A stretch of 64,000 nt of DNA from Anoxybacter fermentans (GTDB taxonomy: Bacteria; Bacillota; Halanaerobiia; DY22613). A program made the translations under genes and the position numbers. Positions 35,920 to 45,468 of this stretch are shown here, piece by piece; positions within the stretch are counted from its first letter, which is position 1; every line of letters begins with the position of its first letter. Below the pieces are notes generated by a model that saw only the letters and a program-made list of their open reading frames with translations, was not told the origin of the DNA and searched no databases. The stretch is from the NCBI RefSeq assembly GCF_003991135.1, contig NZ_CP016379.1, positions 2,108,001-2,172,000 on the forward strand, in the 5' to 3' direction.

Positions 35920-38550
35920 TTACCCCTGCATCACTATCTCTTCAGCTTTCTTTAAAGCCTCACTAATCTTAGCCGGATTTTTACCACCGGCTTGAGCCAT
36001 ATTCGGCCTTCCTCCTCCACCACCACCGGTAATTCTTGCAACCTCACCGATAATTTTACCGGCGTGGAAACGTTTAGTCAGATCATCAGTAACCATGGCA
36101 ACAAAGAGAACCTTTCCTTTCATATCAGAAGCCAGAACAATAACACCAGAACCCAATCTCTGCTTCAACTCATCACCCATATTCCTTAAAGCACTGGCAT
36201 CAATACCCTCTACCCTGGCACCCAGGAATTTGACACCATTGATCTCCTTAACCTGATTCAAAATCTCATCAACCTGGGAACCGGCAAGTTTTTGTTTCAA
36301 AGCATCGATCTCTTTATCCTTCTCTTTTATTTCAACCACCAGACGTTCCAGACGTTCTACTAATTCATCCGGTTTAGCTTTTACTATTTCAGCAGCTTCT
36401 TTTAGAATAGTTTCTCTTCTTGTAACATAATCTAATGCATGGCGACCGGTGAGTGCTTCAATCCGGCGGGTACCAGCAGCAATTCCAGTTTCACTGACGA
36501 TCTTAAAGAGGCCAATTTCACCACTAGCCTTCAAATGAGTACCTCCACAAAGTTCCATACTATAATCTCCAATGGAAACTACCCGAACATCAGAACCGTA
36601 TTTCTCATCAAAGAGTGCAATAGCTCCCATCTCTTTAGCTTTTTCGAGAGTGGTAACAGTGGTTTCAATAGGATGATTCTTACGAATCTCTTCATTTACT
36701 TTCTCTTCAATAGCCTTAAGTTCATCATCAGTTAAAGCCTGGTAATGAGTAAAGTCAAAACGAAGACGTGTAGGTTCAACTAAAGAACCAGCCTGGTTTA
36801 CATGGTCTCCTAAAATCTCCTTTAAAGCTTTATGAAGGATATGGGTTGCACTATGGTTTCTCGCAGTATCTTTTCTTAGTACTTCTTCTACTACAGCTTT
36901 TACTTTCATACCTACCCTAAGATTACCGTCTTCAACAAGAACTTCACTGAAATTAACTTCTGCAAGTTTACGGGTATTTGTAACAGTAACAGTAATACCT
37001 TCACCCTCCAGCCGACCGGTATCACCAACCTGACCACCGCTCTCTGCATAGAATGGAGTCTTCTTCAAAACAACCTGACCTTCTTCCCCGGCTGAAAGGC
37101 TATCTACCAACCGACCATCTTTAACTAGAGCAATTACTTCGGTCTCTTCTTCTAATGAAGAATAACCACTAAATTCGGGGATACCTTTTTCTTCACGGAT
37201 CTTTTTATAAACCTCAGCAGCAGCATCGCCAAAGCCGTACTCTTCTCTAGCTGCCCTGGCCCGTTCTCTCTGCTCTTCCATAGCAGCCTTGAAGCCATCC
37301 ACATCTACAGTAAATCCTTCTTCCTGAGCTATATCCTGTGTCAAATCCAGTGGGAAACCGTAAGTATCATATAGTTTGAAGGCCTGCTCACCGGTAATCT
37401 CATTACTACCAGCTTTCTTTTGTTCAGCCATCATCTGACTTAAAATATGCAAACCTTGATCCAATGTCTCCTGAAAACGTTCTTCTTCAGTCTGAACAAT
37501 ACGGACGACGTGTTCTTCTCTTTCTTTAAGTTCAGGATATCCTTCTTCCATCATATTAACAACTACAGGAACCAATTTATAAAGGAAAGGTTCAGTTATG
37601 CCAAGAATCCGACCCCAGCGGACAGCCCGGCGAAGAATCCGGCGGATGACATAACCACGGCCTTCGTTAGAAGGCATAGCACCATCACTGACAGCAAAGG
37701 TGATCGCACGAATATGATCAGCAATTACCCGGTATGCAGTCCGCACTTGCTCATCTTTATTGTAATCAATACCTGTCATCTCATAAACTTTATCTATAAC
37801 AGGCTTTACCAGATCGGTCTCATAATTTGAGTTTACACCCTGTAAAATGGAAGCTACACGTTCCAAACCCATTCCGGTATCGATATTCTTCTGTGGAAGA
37901 GGTAAATACTTACCATCTTCTGTCTGATTATACTGGGTAAATACCAGATTCCATACTTCTAAGTAACGGTCACAGTCACAAAGAACTCCACAATCCGGCT
38001 TACCGCAGCCAAATTCCGGGCCGCGATCATAATGAATCTCTGTACATGGACCGCATGGCCCTGTTCCTGTACCTATCTCCCAAAAGTTTTCCTCATCACG
38101 TAAAATTTTCTCAGCAGATAGCCCTACCTGCTCATGCCAGATTTTAAAAGCTTCTTCATCCTCAGGATGGATAGTAACCCAGAGCCGCTCTTCCGGCATT
38201 TCAAGAACTTCAGTGACAAATTCCCATGCCCATTTAATGGCATCTTCTTTGAAATAATCACCAAAAGAGAAATTACCCAACATTTCAAAAAATGTATGGT
38301 GACGGGCAGTACGACCTACATTTTCGATATCATTCGTCCGGATACACTTTTGGGCAGTAGAAATTCTTCTTTTTGGAGGAACAGCTCGTCCATCAAAATA
38401 TGGCTTTAATGGCGCCATTCCGGCATTGATCCAGAGCAATGTTGGATCATCTTTCGGAACAAGCGAAGCACTGGGTAAAATCAGATGGCCTTTGCTTTCA
38501 AAAAAATCCAAAAAAGCTTTACGTAATTCATTACCTGTCATTTTTCTCAT
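35920..38550 (-). CDS. alaS: alanyl-tRNA synthetase
   Basis: This 876-aa class II synthetase charges tRNA-Ala. It has the catalytic core at the start (FFESKGHLILPSASLVP; ARHHTFFEMLGNFSFGDYF), the editing domain with HSATHILHKAL near 566 and CGGTHLKASGEIG near 665, and a C-terminal DHHA1 region rich in glycine (RITGGGGGGRPNMAQAGG). Length and order are normal. It is under a T-box leader (38603-38895) and a consensus promoter, so it is likely induced when tRNA-Ala is uncharged. Confidence 0.98.
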   Translation of the reverse strand: MRKMTGNELRKAFLDFFESKGHLILPSASLVPKDDPTLLWINAGMAPLKPYFDGRAVPPKRRISTAQKCIRTNDIENVGRTARHHTFFEMLGNFSFGDYFKEDAIKWAWEFVTEVLEMPEERLWVTIHPEDEEAFKIWHEQVGLSAEKILRDEENFWEIGTGTGPCGPCTEIHYDRGPEFGCGKPDCGVLCDCDRYLEVWNLVFTQYNQTEDGKYLPLPQKNIDTGMGLERVASILQGVNSNYETDLVKPVIDKVYEMTGIDYNKDEQVRTAYRVIADHIRAITFAVSDGAMPSNEGRGYVIRRILRRAVRWGRILGITEPFLYKLVPVVVNMMEEGYPELKEREEHVVRIVQTEEERFQETLDQGLHILSQMMAEQKKAGSNEITGEQAFKLYDTYGFPLDLTQDIAQEEGFTVDVDGFKAAMEEQRERARAAREEYGFGDAAAEVYKKIREEKGIPEFSGYSSLEEETEVIALVKDGRLVDSLSAGEEGQVVLKKTPFYAESGGQVGDTGRLEGEGITVTVTNTRKLAEVNFSEVLVEDGNLRVGMKVKAVVEEVLRKDTARNHSATHILHKALKEILGDHVNQAGSLVEPTRLRFDFTHYQALTDDELKAIEEKVNEEIRKNHPIETTVTTLEKAKEMGAIALFDEKYGSDVRVVSIGDYSMELCGGTHLKASGEIGLFKIVSETGIAAGTRRIEALTGRHALDYVTRRETILKEAAEIVKAKPDELVERLERLVVEIKEKDKEIDALKQKLAGSQVDEILNQVKEINGVKFLGARVEGIDASALRNMGDELKQRLGSGVIVLASDMKGKVLFVAMVTDDLTKRFHAGKIIGEVARITGGGGGGRPNMAQAGGKNPAKISEALKKAEEIVMQG

Positions 38551-38602
38551 CTATCCTACCTCCCCATTCTTTATACTTATCTTAATCTTTCCTTTTCCCA
38601 AA

Positions 38603-38902
38603 TTAAAAACCCGTCCATACTGTTAATTTGAACAGCAGGGACGGGGCTTCATCCGTGGTACCACCCTGTTTCACCGGAACCTCACAGAACCGGCCTCGGC
38701 AGGTGTATATAACACCATGACAGTTAACGCCTGTCAGACGGTAAAGACTTACTCTCAAAAGATTTCGGTCTACGACTCAAGAAGGGCTTTCAGTTAGCCA
38801 TGAACAGAGATCCTTCCAGCCTAAGGGATCTCCTCTCTTGGAACTGGGTCTAACTTACTTCACTTCTATCATCGTCTTTAAGAATATTTAATTTCTAACT
38901 TA
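38603..38902 (-). promoter_or_regulatory. T-box riboswitch leader of alaS
   Basis: On the minus strand the leader has the T-box sequence AGGGTGGTACCACGG (38649-38666 region) followed by a terminator, CCCGTCC/GGACGGG with a T-run (about 38605-38645). Uncharged tRNA-Ala pairing with GGTACC-type bulge would favour the antiterminator. Upstream stem I sequence extends to about 38900. I did not assign the specifier codon. Confidence 0.92.
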
Positions 38903-38908
38903 TCTCAA

Positions 38909-38938
38909 ATTATATCGAAAAAAACCGGTATCTGTCAA
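38909..38938 (-). promoter_or_regulatory. promoter of alaS
   Basis: Minus strand TTGACA (38933-38938) and TATAAT (38909-38914) with an 18-bp spacer, a near-perfect sigma-A promoter just before the T-box leader. Confidence 0.9.
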
Positions 38939-38951
38939 GAGGAATTTTCTT

Positions 38952-39989
38952 TTACTCAGCTAGCTTTACATAAATAAATTTTAAAATAACTTTGACTACA
39001 CCAGCAATGGGAACAGCCAATATCATCCCCACAACTCCACCAATCTGCCCTCCGGCAAGGACAGCAAAAATAACTGTTAATGGATGCAAACCTACACTTT
39101 CACCCATAATTCTGGGTGAGATTAAACCACTCTCAATTTGCTGAATAACGATAAAAAGAATCACCACTCCTAAAGCCCGAATAGGAGATTTGATGAGAAC
39201 TATGGCCACTGCTGGAATTGCACCGAGAATTGGGCCCAGATAGGGGATGACATTAAAAGCACCAGCAATAGCACCTAAAACTATGGCAAAATTAACCTTC
39301 AAAATTATTAGTCCAATTGTCGTTAAAATCGCAATAAAAATGGCTACAAGAAACTGGCCCCGCATAAAACCACTGAGCACTTTATTAATATCATTCCAGA
39401 GTTTAAAAACCTCTCTTTGGTATTTACGGGGAACCCAGCTCTTAACACTTTCAGTCAGAATCTCCAGATCCTTTAAGATATAAAATGCTATAATTGGCGC
39501 CATTACCAGACTCATCAAATGAGAGAGAAAGTTAAAGATCAAATCAGTAAGACGATTAAGAAAATCCAGACCTGCCTGTTCTACTTTTTGTAGAGTCTGG
39601 TCTGCCACCTGTTTTAAAATGGCAGGCATCTTCACCCGCTGTAAATCCTTACATAATTGATCCAATCGAGTCTGAAGGCTATTTACATAAGTAGGTAGAG
39701 TCTGGCTTAAACTATTCAGTTCTTCTACAATTAAAGGAAGTCCAAAAACACCAAAGATAAGACTTATAGTTAAAAGCATACTGAATAGTAAAATAATAGC
39801 TCCAACCCGGTTAAAACCGCGTCCCAAAAGTTTTTCAATCATTGGATTAACAAGATAAGCAATCACACCTGCCATAAAAAAAGGAAAAAGAATACCCCTG
39901 ACCAGATACAAAAAGTAAAAACCGGCCAGGAGTAAAAGGATCAAAATTAATAACTTTTGATATTTTTCCTGTAATTTCATTTTGATCAC
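38952..39989 (-). CDS. AI-2E family (YhhQ-like) transporter
   Basis: This 345-aa protein has the AI-2E/TqsA family layout: about eight membrane segments in two groups, a central hydrophilic region near residues 95-145, and conserved motifs VNPMIEKL near 45 and GPILGAIPAVAIVL near 255. The family exports autoinducer-2 or acts in sodium/proton exchange; the substrate is uncertain. The start is a GTG at 39989 with GGGAG upstream, or an ATG three codons on. It follows the YtxH gene closely, so the two are one operon. Confidence 0.85.
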   Translation of the reverse strand: MIKMKLQEKYQKLLILILLLLAGFYFLYLVRGILFPFFMAGVIAYLVNPMIEKLLGRGFNRVGAIILLFSMLLTISLIFGVFGLPLIVEELNSLSQTLPTYVNSLQTRLDQLCKDLQRVKMPAILKQVADQTLQKVEQAGLDFLNRLTDLIFNFLSHLMSLVMAPIIAFYILKDLEILTESVKSWVPRKYQREVFKLWNDINKVLSGFMRGQFLVAIFIAILTTIGLIILKVNFAIVLGAIAGAFNVIPYLGPILGAIPAVAIVLIKSPIRALGVVILFIVIQQIESGLISPRIMGESVGLHPLTVIFAVLAGGQIGGVVGMILAVPIAGVVKVILKFIYVKLAE

Positions 39990-39990
39990 C

Positions 39991-40284
39991 TTAAACTCCC
40001 TTTTGGCTTAACTCCTCCAATCTTTTCTCTAAAACAGCTACACGCCGGGCAATATTTTCCTTACCATCTTCTCCGGTTTCAGACTTTTCTGGTTGTAATA
40101 TTTGACGACCTCTATTAATCAAGTTGTTTGCTGTCTCCAATCCTTCCTGAGCCCGTTTTAGCATATGACCACCCTGATTAAAAAATTCTCTAGCCCTATC
40201 TCTATATTCGGGCCCCATCAACATACCCGAAATAGTTCCTATCACTGTTCCTACAATAAGACCACGGAAAAAACCGCCCCTCAT
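39991..40284 (-). CDS. YtxH-domain small membrane protein
   Basis: This 97-aa protein has one N-terminal membrane helix (GLIVGTVIGTISGMLMG) followed by an amphipathic tail with a predicted coiled-coil end (ARRVAVLEKRLEELSQKG). It matches the YtxH/gas vesicle-like small protein group. The ATG at 40284 follows AAGGAGGAAC; a longer upstream start is not supported. Its stop is one base from the AI-2E gene start. Confidence 0.75.
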   Translation of the reverse strand: MRGGFFRGLIVGTVIGTISGMLMGPEYRDRAREFFNQGGHMLKRAQEGLETANNLINRGRQILQPEKSETGEDGKENIARRVAVLEKRLEELSQKGV

Positions 40285-40309
40285 ACAGTTCCTCCTTTCA
40301 TTTATGCAT

Positions 40310-40834
40310 TTATGCAACCTGTTGTGCAACTTTGATTGTACTATAGATTAACCCGGCAATAACAAGAAGACTAAACCATGGAACTGCAATGGCTATAATA
40401 GTCAATACTATGGAAGCTAGATTTTCAATAGTTTGATACTCTAAATGACGAAAATATGGTTGTTCACGCTGAATCCAGGGTTCTAAAGCCAGGCGGGAAA
40501 AAATTAAAAAACCAGTAATTAATCCACCCAGAATGATTCCTATAAACGGATTAATTCCTACAGCTGCACTAAAGAGAATTCCACCCACAAGAACTTTGAT
40601 TGCAATGTAAATAATAGAATGGAGAAAACTTACTCCAGGGAGCTCATCTATCAAAAATTCCACTACCATCAAAATTAGCAAAAATAGTAAAACAGGGGTA
40701 GACTGAAGCCACTTCAGGGCTGGAGGAAAATTAACAACTCTGGTAAACGAAGCTAATATCAGCGGAAAAATAGCACGAAAAGCAGCTGCTCCCGCAAGTC
40801 CACTTCCTAATCCGATAACCCATAAAATATTCAT
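40310..40834 (-). CDS. DUF4126 membrane protein
   Basis: This 174-aa protein has four or five membrane segments and the DUF4126 pattern (GSGLAGAAAFRAIFPLI at the start, a central SAAVGINPFIGIILGGLITG). The function is unknown. I chose the ATG at 40834 because GGAGGG lies 5 bases upstream. It is followed by the YtxH and AI-2E genes in one direction. Confidence 0.75.
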   Translation of the reverse strand: MNILWVIGLGSGLAGAAAFRAIFPLILASFTRVVNFPPALKWLQSTPVLLFLLILMVVEFLIDELPGVSFLHSIIYIAIKVLVGGILFSAAVGINPFIGIILGGLITGFLIFSRLALEPWIQREQPYFRHLEYQTIENLASIVLTIIAIAVPWFSLLVIAGLIYSTIKVAQQVA

Positions 40835-40952
40835 CAAATCCCTCCAACCTTAACTTTGAAATTGTATCATTCCTTAGTATGTCCCGGTATAGTGAATTTA
40901 TAACTATCTGATTTAGAGAGTTTCTTCGTTTTACAGCCTAATAAAAACAAAA

Positions 40953-40985
40953 AAAGCCAGCAAATTTTTGCCGACTTTATTTTAA
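40953..40985 (-). terminator. terminator of the MFS gene
   Basis: On the minus strand AAGTCGGCA pairs with TGCTGGCTT (with G-U pairs), followed by TTTTTT. It lies about 40 bases after the stop at 41020. Confidence 0.8.
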
Positions 40986-41019
40986 TGATAAATTTTACTC
41001 AGTCCTATAATCTTAATCT

Positions 41020-42264
41020 TTAGTTAGTCCTGATGGAAGTTTTAAAACTTTCTTCGTAAAATGATCGATTATAATATTTACCAGATACAAATCCAAATAT
41101 AATGCTTAAAAGAATAATACTACTACCCATAATCTTAAATAAAAATAAAACATTCAAAACTTCTAAAGCATAACTTACCATAATATAAGAGATTGGAGTA
41201 AGGCATAAACCTAGCATTATGACTATGCTAAATACTCCCGTTCTAATATCTTGAGGTATTATATATTGAAGAAAAACTTCAATAAAAATATCTAAAGAAA
41301 CAAACACTATTCCTATTAATCCTATCAAAACTTCAGTAATAAAAAAACTTTTACTGAAACCCAATAAACCCAATAAAGCCCCTATTAAAAATGACATATT
41401 CAAAATTTTTAACCTATGATTCGCATTTTTGATATATCCACTAATGATACTGGATAAAACCTGTCCTATAACAAAAGCCATCATCAAATAAGAATACTGA
41501 CTTATATCTCCATGAAATTGCTCAACCAATTTCGTTAATATAATATTCATTGGAATAAAATAAAAATTCAAAAAACTATAAAGTACAACTATAGATAATA
41601 TAAACTTATTATTAAATAATAATCTTAATATGTTAATATATTGTTCCTTAATCTTTAGCATTGTTTTCTTATTATTCACTATACTTCTTTTTAATTTTAC
41701 CTTAAGATTGCAAAACAATATAGCTGCTACAATAAACGAACTTCCATCCAAAACAAAAGCATATAATAATCTTATTTTTTCAATGATTATAGCTGCTAAA
41801 CCAAATCCCAGGAAATGTGTTATCTTTTTACTAAATTCCATCATGGATACAGCTTTATTTATATTTGTATTTTCCACTAAATCCGGAATTATAGATTTTC
41901 TAATTGGATTATAAAATGAACTTAATATAGACATAGCAGTTATAATTAAAAAAATATATATGATATTAATACGGTCAATAAACATCAAAAAAGGTATTAT
42001 CAATCCGACTATTCCCTGAAAAAAACCAAAAGTTATGAGTCCCTTTTTACGCCCATATAAATCCATCACCACTCCAGAAAATGAATTAAAAATAATAGCC
42101 GGAATATAAAAAAATAACATACTTAGCCCCATAGACAAGGCTGAACCTGTAAGCTCTTTTATTAACCATATTATTGCTATTTGTGAAAATGAATTTCCTA
42201 AATTAGAAATTGTTTCTCCCAACCATAAGATCCTGAAGTTTGAATTTTTCAGTAATATATTCAT
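41020..42264 (-). CDS. MFS transporter, macrolide-efflux-like
   Basis: This 414-aa protein has about 12 membrane segments and resembles MefA-type macrolide exporters of the major facilitator superfamily (LWLGETISNLGNSFSQIAIIWLI at the start; VMDLYGRKKGLI loop; IPDLVENTNINKAVS). A substrate cannot be assigned. It is more AT-rich than the operons around it, which hints at acquisition. An extended promoter lies about 200 bases upstream and the long leader contains a short frame (see 42298-42378). Confidence 0.85.
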   Translation of the reverse strand: MNILLKNSNFRILWLGETISNLGNSFSQIAIIWLIKELTGSALSMGLSMLFFYIPAIIFNSFSGVVMDLYGRKKGLITFGFFQGIVGLIIPFLMFIDRINIIYIFLIITAMSILSSFYNPIRKSIIPDLVENTNINKAVSMMEFSKKITHFLGFGLAAIIIEKIRLLYAFVLDGSSFIVAAILFCNLKVKLKRSIVNNKKTMLKIKEQYINILRLLFNNKFILSIVVLYSFLNFYFIPMNIILTKLVEQFHGDISQYSYLMMAFVIGQVLSSIISGYIKNANHRLKILNMSFLIGALLGLLGFSKSFFITEVLIGLIGIVFVSLDIFIEVFLQYIIPQDIRTGVFSIVIMLGLCLTPISYIMVSYALEVLNVLFLFKIMGSSIILLSIIFGFVSGKYYNRSFYEESFKTSIRTN

Positions 42265-42297
42265 TTTTTAATCCTCCTTACAGATTGAATGGATTTT

Positions 42298-42378
42298 TTA
42301 AGTTATATTAAACTTTATTTTAGATCTATCATAAATTAGGCTCAAATTCACTTTAATATCCAAACAGCCATTACACAT
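42298..42378 (-). CDS. possible leader peptide before the MFS gene
   Basis: A 26-codon frame starting ATG at 42378 reads MCNGCLDIKVNLSLIYDRSK and then KFNIT. It lies in the long leader of the exporter. It has no clear ribosome site. Leader-peptide control is known for macrolide and tetracycline efflux genes, so this is plausible but unproven. Confidence 0.3.
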   Translation of the reverse strand: MCNGCLDIKVNLSLIYDRSKIKFNIT

Positions 42379-42462
42379 ATGTATTTAATATGTATTTATT
42401 ACATCTTCTTTGGAAAGTATTTTAATCTAATGAAAAATGATTTTTGTCTTTTTATTTCATTT

Positions 42463-42491
42463 ATTATAACATTATTCTCCAAATCTGTGAA
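42463..42491 (-). promoter_or_regulatory. promoter of the MFS gene
   Basis: Minus strand TTCACA (42486-42491), 17-bp spacer, then TATAAT (42463-42468) with a TGT extension. It implies an untranslated leader of about 190 bases. Confidence 0.7.
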
Positions 42492-42599
42492 GAGAAAAAT
42501 TTGGTATTAATTAACTAGACTATGAAACGAATTTGATTATCATCAACAACATCTATCTTTCAAGTTGTGCACTATCTATAAAAAATAATATTAAAAAAA

Positions 42600-42633
42600 A
42601 TAGAAGTCAGCAATAGCATGCTGACTTTTATCA
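42600..42633 (-). terminator. terminator after the zinc-ribbon gene
   Basis: AAGTCAGCA pairs with TGCTGACTT and a T-run follows on the minus strand. Confidence 0.85.
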
Positions 42634-42664
42634 TTAGTAGTATAGATTTTTATAAATTCATGAC

Positions 42665-42868
42665 TTATTTACTCCAGAACCACATTATATAACCGCAATT
42701 TTCACAAATATAGTTATCAGCTTCTTTATTGGCCCAATCAAAACCCAAAAAGGTTACTCCAGGAGTATTCATGAGAGTTTTACGTGTCCAGAAACGTTCA
42801 TGACCACATATTGGACAAACAAGTTTATAACCTTTTACTTCATATTTTTTAGCTTTCCTTTTATCCAT
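42665..42868 (-). CDS. small zinc-ribbon protein
   Basis: This 67-aa protein has two CxxC knuckles, CPICG near residue 18 and CENCG near 55, suggesting one zinc ion. The sequence ERFWTRKTLMNTPG sits between them. The function is unknown; similar small zinc-ribbon proteins are common in Firmicutes. It has its own terminator and is not in an operon with the neighbours. Confidence 0.6.
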   Translation of the reverse strand: MDKRKAKKYEVKGYKLVCPICGHERFWTRKTLMNTPGVTFLGFDWANKEADNYICENCGYIMWFWSK

Positions 42869-43154
42869 TGTTCTATTCCCCCCTTAAGTAAAGAATTATT
42901 GTTCTTTAAAATAAAAATAGAAAAGTTTTAAAGCCGCTTCATTTCTTTAAAGATCGGCCATCACCTGGATAGTTTTTTTAATTAACCAGAATATTTCCCT
43001 GAACTGCAAAATTTGGCCATGTGATTCCGCCTGGCCATTCAAAACAATCTTCTCCTGTATTTCCCTACCTGGCAGAAATTATCATTTTAATAATTCATTA
43101 TTTAAAATAAATTTTCCTGCATCTAGAGAATATTTTTAAAATTTAAACTCATTA
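42869..43154. other. intergenic region with a short open frame
   Basis: A 43-codon minus-strand frame (about 42951-43080) reads in part GREIQEKIVLNGQAESHGQ, with AGGAGAAG shortly before a TTG. It has no recognised homologue. Apart from this I see only AT-rich sequence. Confidence 0.3.
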
Positions 43155-43192
43155 AAAAAGAGAGGCGGTTTGTAACCCACCTCCCCCTTTTA
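43155..43192 (-). terminator. terminator of the second xanthine dehydrogenase operon
   Basis: On the minus strand GAGGTGGGTT pairs with AACCGCCTC (one bulge), followed by six T. Confidence 0.75.
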
Positions 43193-43194
43193 AT

Positions 43195-45468
43195 CTATTC
43201 CTTCTCCTTTAAAGCAGCCAACAGCTTCTCAGGAGTGATTGGTAGTTCCTTAATCCGTACTCCTACTGCATCATAAATGGCATTAGCAATGGCTGCAGCA
43301 GTGGCAACCAATCCCGATTCACCAATACTTTTACACCCATAGGCCCCGGTCTTAGAAGATGCTTCGACAATAATTGAATCAATCTCCGGCATATCCATAG
43401 AAGTTAATAATTTATAATCAGAAAAGTTAGCATTCAATGGGCGACCATCAGATGCATAAAGCATGGTCTCAGTCAAAGCATACCCGATACCCTGCTGAAG
43501 TGCTCCTTCAATCTGCCCTTCCACAGATGGTGGATGAATAGCAGTACCGGCATCATGAGCAGCAGCAACCTTTAATACATCTACTTTCCCTGTCTCAATA
43601 TCCACTTCTACTTCAGCAAACTGAACAGCATATACAGGCGGATTTCCTGGCGGCTCGGTGCTTGCCATACCCATAATTTGATGACCGTGTTTACCAAAAT
43701 GAGCTTCTTTAGAAACTTCTGCAATTGTCAAACGGCGTTTTGGATCTTCTTTATGATATACATAACCATCTTTAGTATCTAATTCATCAGGTTTGCAATT
43801 CATCATCTCTGCTGCTATCTTCAACACTCCAGACTTGGCCTGTTCTGCCGCTTTTTTAACAGCATAACCACCAGAATAAATCTGGCGACTGGCATGACTT
43901 CCAATATCAAAGGGAGCTGTATCCGTATCTGCAGTCTGGGTAATAATTACATCTTCATAACGTACACCCAGTGTCTCAGCAGCAATCTGGGTCAAAGCAG
44001 TAGCTGAACCCGTACCAACATCTGAACAGGAATAAATCAAATTAACCGATCCGTCTTCATTTATTTTCACTACAGCAGAAGAAATCTCATGCAGCATGGG
44101 GCGTGCACCACTTACATGCATCATATAACCAAAACCCACACCCCGGCGTTTTGTCCCGGTCTCTTCTTTCTTTTTCTTCCGTTTCTCTTCCCAGCCGATA
44201 CTTATAGCTGCTCGCTTCATACATTCCTCTAAGCCACAACTTTCAATGGGCATCTGACTCCAAAGCCAGGTCTCTCCTTTACATGGATGGTTTTTGAGCC
44301 TGATCTCTATTGGATCCAACCCCAATTCCCTTGCAATCTGATCAATCTGAGATTCTACCGCAAAAGTAGCCTGTGGATTACCATAACCGCGAAAAGCACC
44401 ACAGGGGGGAGTATTGGTATAGACAGTATATCCTTCAAACTGAATGGCTGGTGTCTTGTACATTCCTATAAACCATCCACCCAATACCGCGGTCAATGAT
44501 GGCCCGTGTGTAGCATAGGCTCCAGTATCCACAATAGCTTTCATATATCTCGCTGTAAATGTACCATCTTTTTTAACCCCTGTTTTTAAAGTCATGATTG
44601 CAGGATGCCGCGATTCGGTAAAAAAGGATTCGTGACGATCATATACTAACTTAACTGGACGACCAGCTTTTTTAGCAAGAAGTGCCACGATGGGCTCATT
44701 TACAACTCCCAACCTACTACCAAAGGCTCCACCGACATATGGTTTGATGATCTGAATATCACGGATGGGCATGCCCAGACTTTTAGCAGTAATACTCCGT
44801 ACCAGATGAGGCATCTGGGTCGAAGTATAAATCCTAATCCGGCCATTAACATCAATTTCAGCCAGTGCTGCTCCACACGGTTCCATTGAACACTGATATA
44901 CTTTTTGAGTACGATATGTATCTTCAAAGATATAATCAGCTTCGGCAAATCCTTTCTCAAGATCTCCTATAACCATAGGAATGCGACCGCAAATATTATC
45001 CTTACTCCGTTCATCATGAATCAATACATCCTTATTTTCAAAAGCCTCTAGACCGTCCAAAATTACCGGCAGCGGTTCATATTCCACTTCGATTAATTCC
45101 AGAGCTTCTCTGGCTGTATCCTCATCCACAGCAGCAACAGCAGCAATGGGATCACCTACAAATCGTGCTTTATCGGCCAGTATATATTGATCTTCTAATA
45201 GGATTGCTCCCTCAGATGGTGGAAAACCGGCTGTATTGAAGGGGATTTTGGGAGTATCTTTAAAAGTTACAACGACTTTAACACCAGGTAATGCTTCGGC
45301 TTTACTCGTATCAATCTTCAAAATTCTAGCATGACCATAGGGACTTCTTAAGACCTTACCAATTAACATATCCTTAACAACCAGATCATCTACATATCTG
45401 GCTTCCCCGGTCACCTTAACTTTGGCATCAACTTTAATCTCTCGTTTTCCGATTGTAGAATATTTCAT
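43195..45468 (-). CDS. xanthine dehydrogenase molybdopterin-binding subunit
   Basis: This 757-aa subunit carries the molybdenum cofactor of a xanthine dehydrogenase-type hydroxylase. Motifs visible are QMPHLVRSIT near 221, PYVGGAFGSRLG near 244, GAFRGYGNPQ near 358 (the arginine of the substrate pocket), SYSD/CSDVGTGSAT near 490 and the catalytic Glu in GESGLVATAAAIANA near 721. It overlaps the Fe-S gene as ATGA. The three genes make one complete enzyme set. The natural substrate could be xanthine, hypoxanthine or another heterocycle. Confidence 0.93.
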   Translation of the reverse strand: MKYSTIGKREIKVDAKVKVTGEARYVDDLVVKDMLIGKVLRSPYGHARILKIDTSKAEALPGVKVVVTFKDTPKIPFNTAGFPPSEGAILLEDQYILADKARFVGDPIAAVAAVDEDTAREALELIEVEYEPLPVILDGLEAFENKDVLIHDERSKDNICGRIPMVIGDLEKGFAEADYIFEDTYRTQKVYQCSMEPCGAALAEIDVNGRIRIYTSTQMPHLVRSITAKSLGMPIRDIQIIKPYVGGAFGSRLGVVNEPIVALLAKKAGRPVKLVYDRHESFFTESRHPAIMTLKTGVKKDGTFTARYMKAIVDTGAYATHGPSLTAVLGGWFIGMYKTPAIQFEGYTVYTNTPPCGAFRGYGNPQATFAVESQIDQIARELGLDPIEIRLKNHPCKGETWLWSQMPIESCGLEECMKRAAISIGWEEKRKKKKEETGTKRRGVGFGYMMHVSGARPMLHEISSAVVKINEDGSVNLIYSCSDVGTGSATALTQIAAETLGVRYEDVIITQTADTDTAPFDIGSHASRQIYSGGYAVKKAAEQAKSGVLKIAAEMMNCKPDELDTKDGYVYHKEDPKRRLTIAEVSKEAHFGKHGHQIMGMASTEPPGNPPVYAVQFAEVEVDIETGKVDVLKVAAAHDAGTAIHPPSVEGQIEGALQQGIGYALTETMLYASDGRPLNANFSDYKLLTSMDMPEIDSIIVEASSKTGAYGCKSIGESGLVATAAAIANAIYDAVGVRIKELPITPEKLLAALKEKE

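Noticed and set aside
43100-43195. Molybdenum cofactor riboswitch near the xanthine dehydrogenase operon
   Set aside because: The region is downstream of the operon on its strand and forms a simple terminator.
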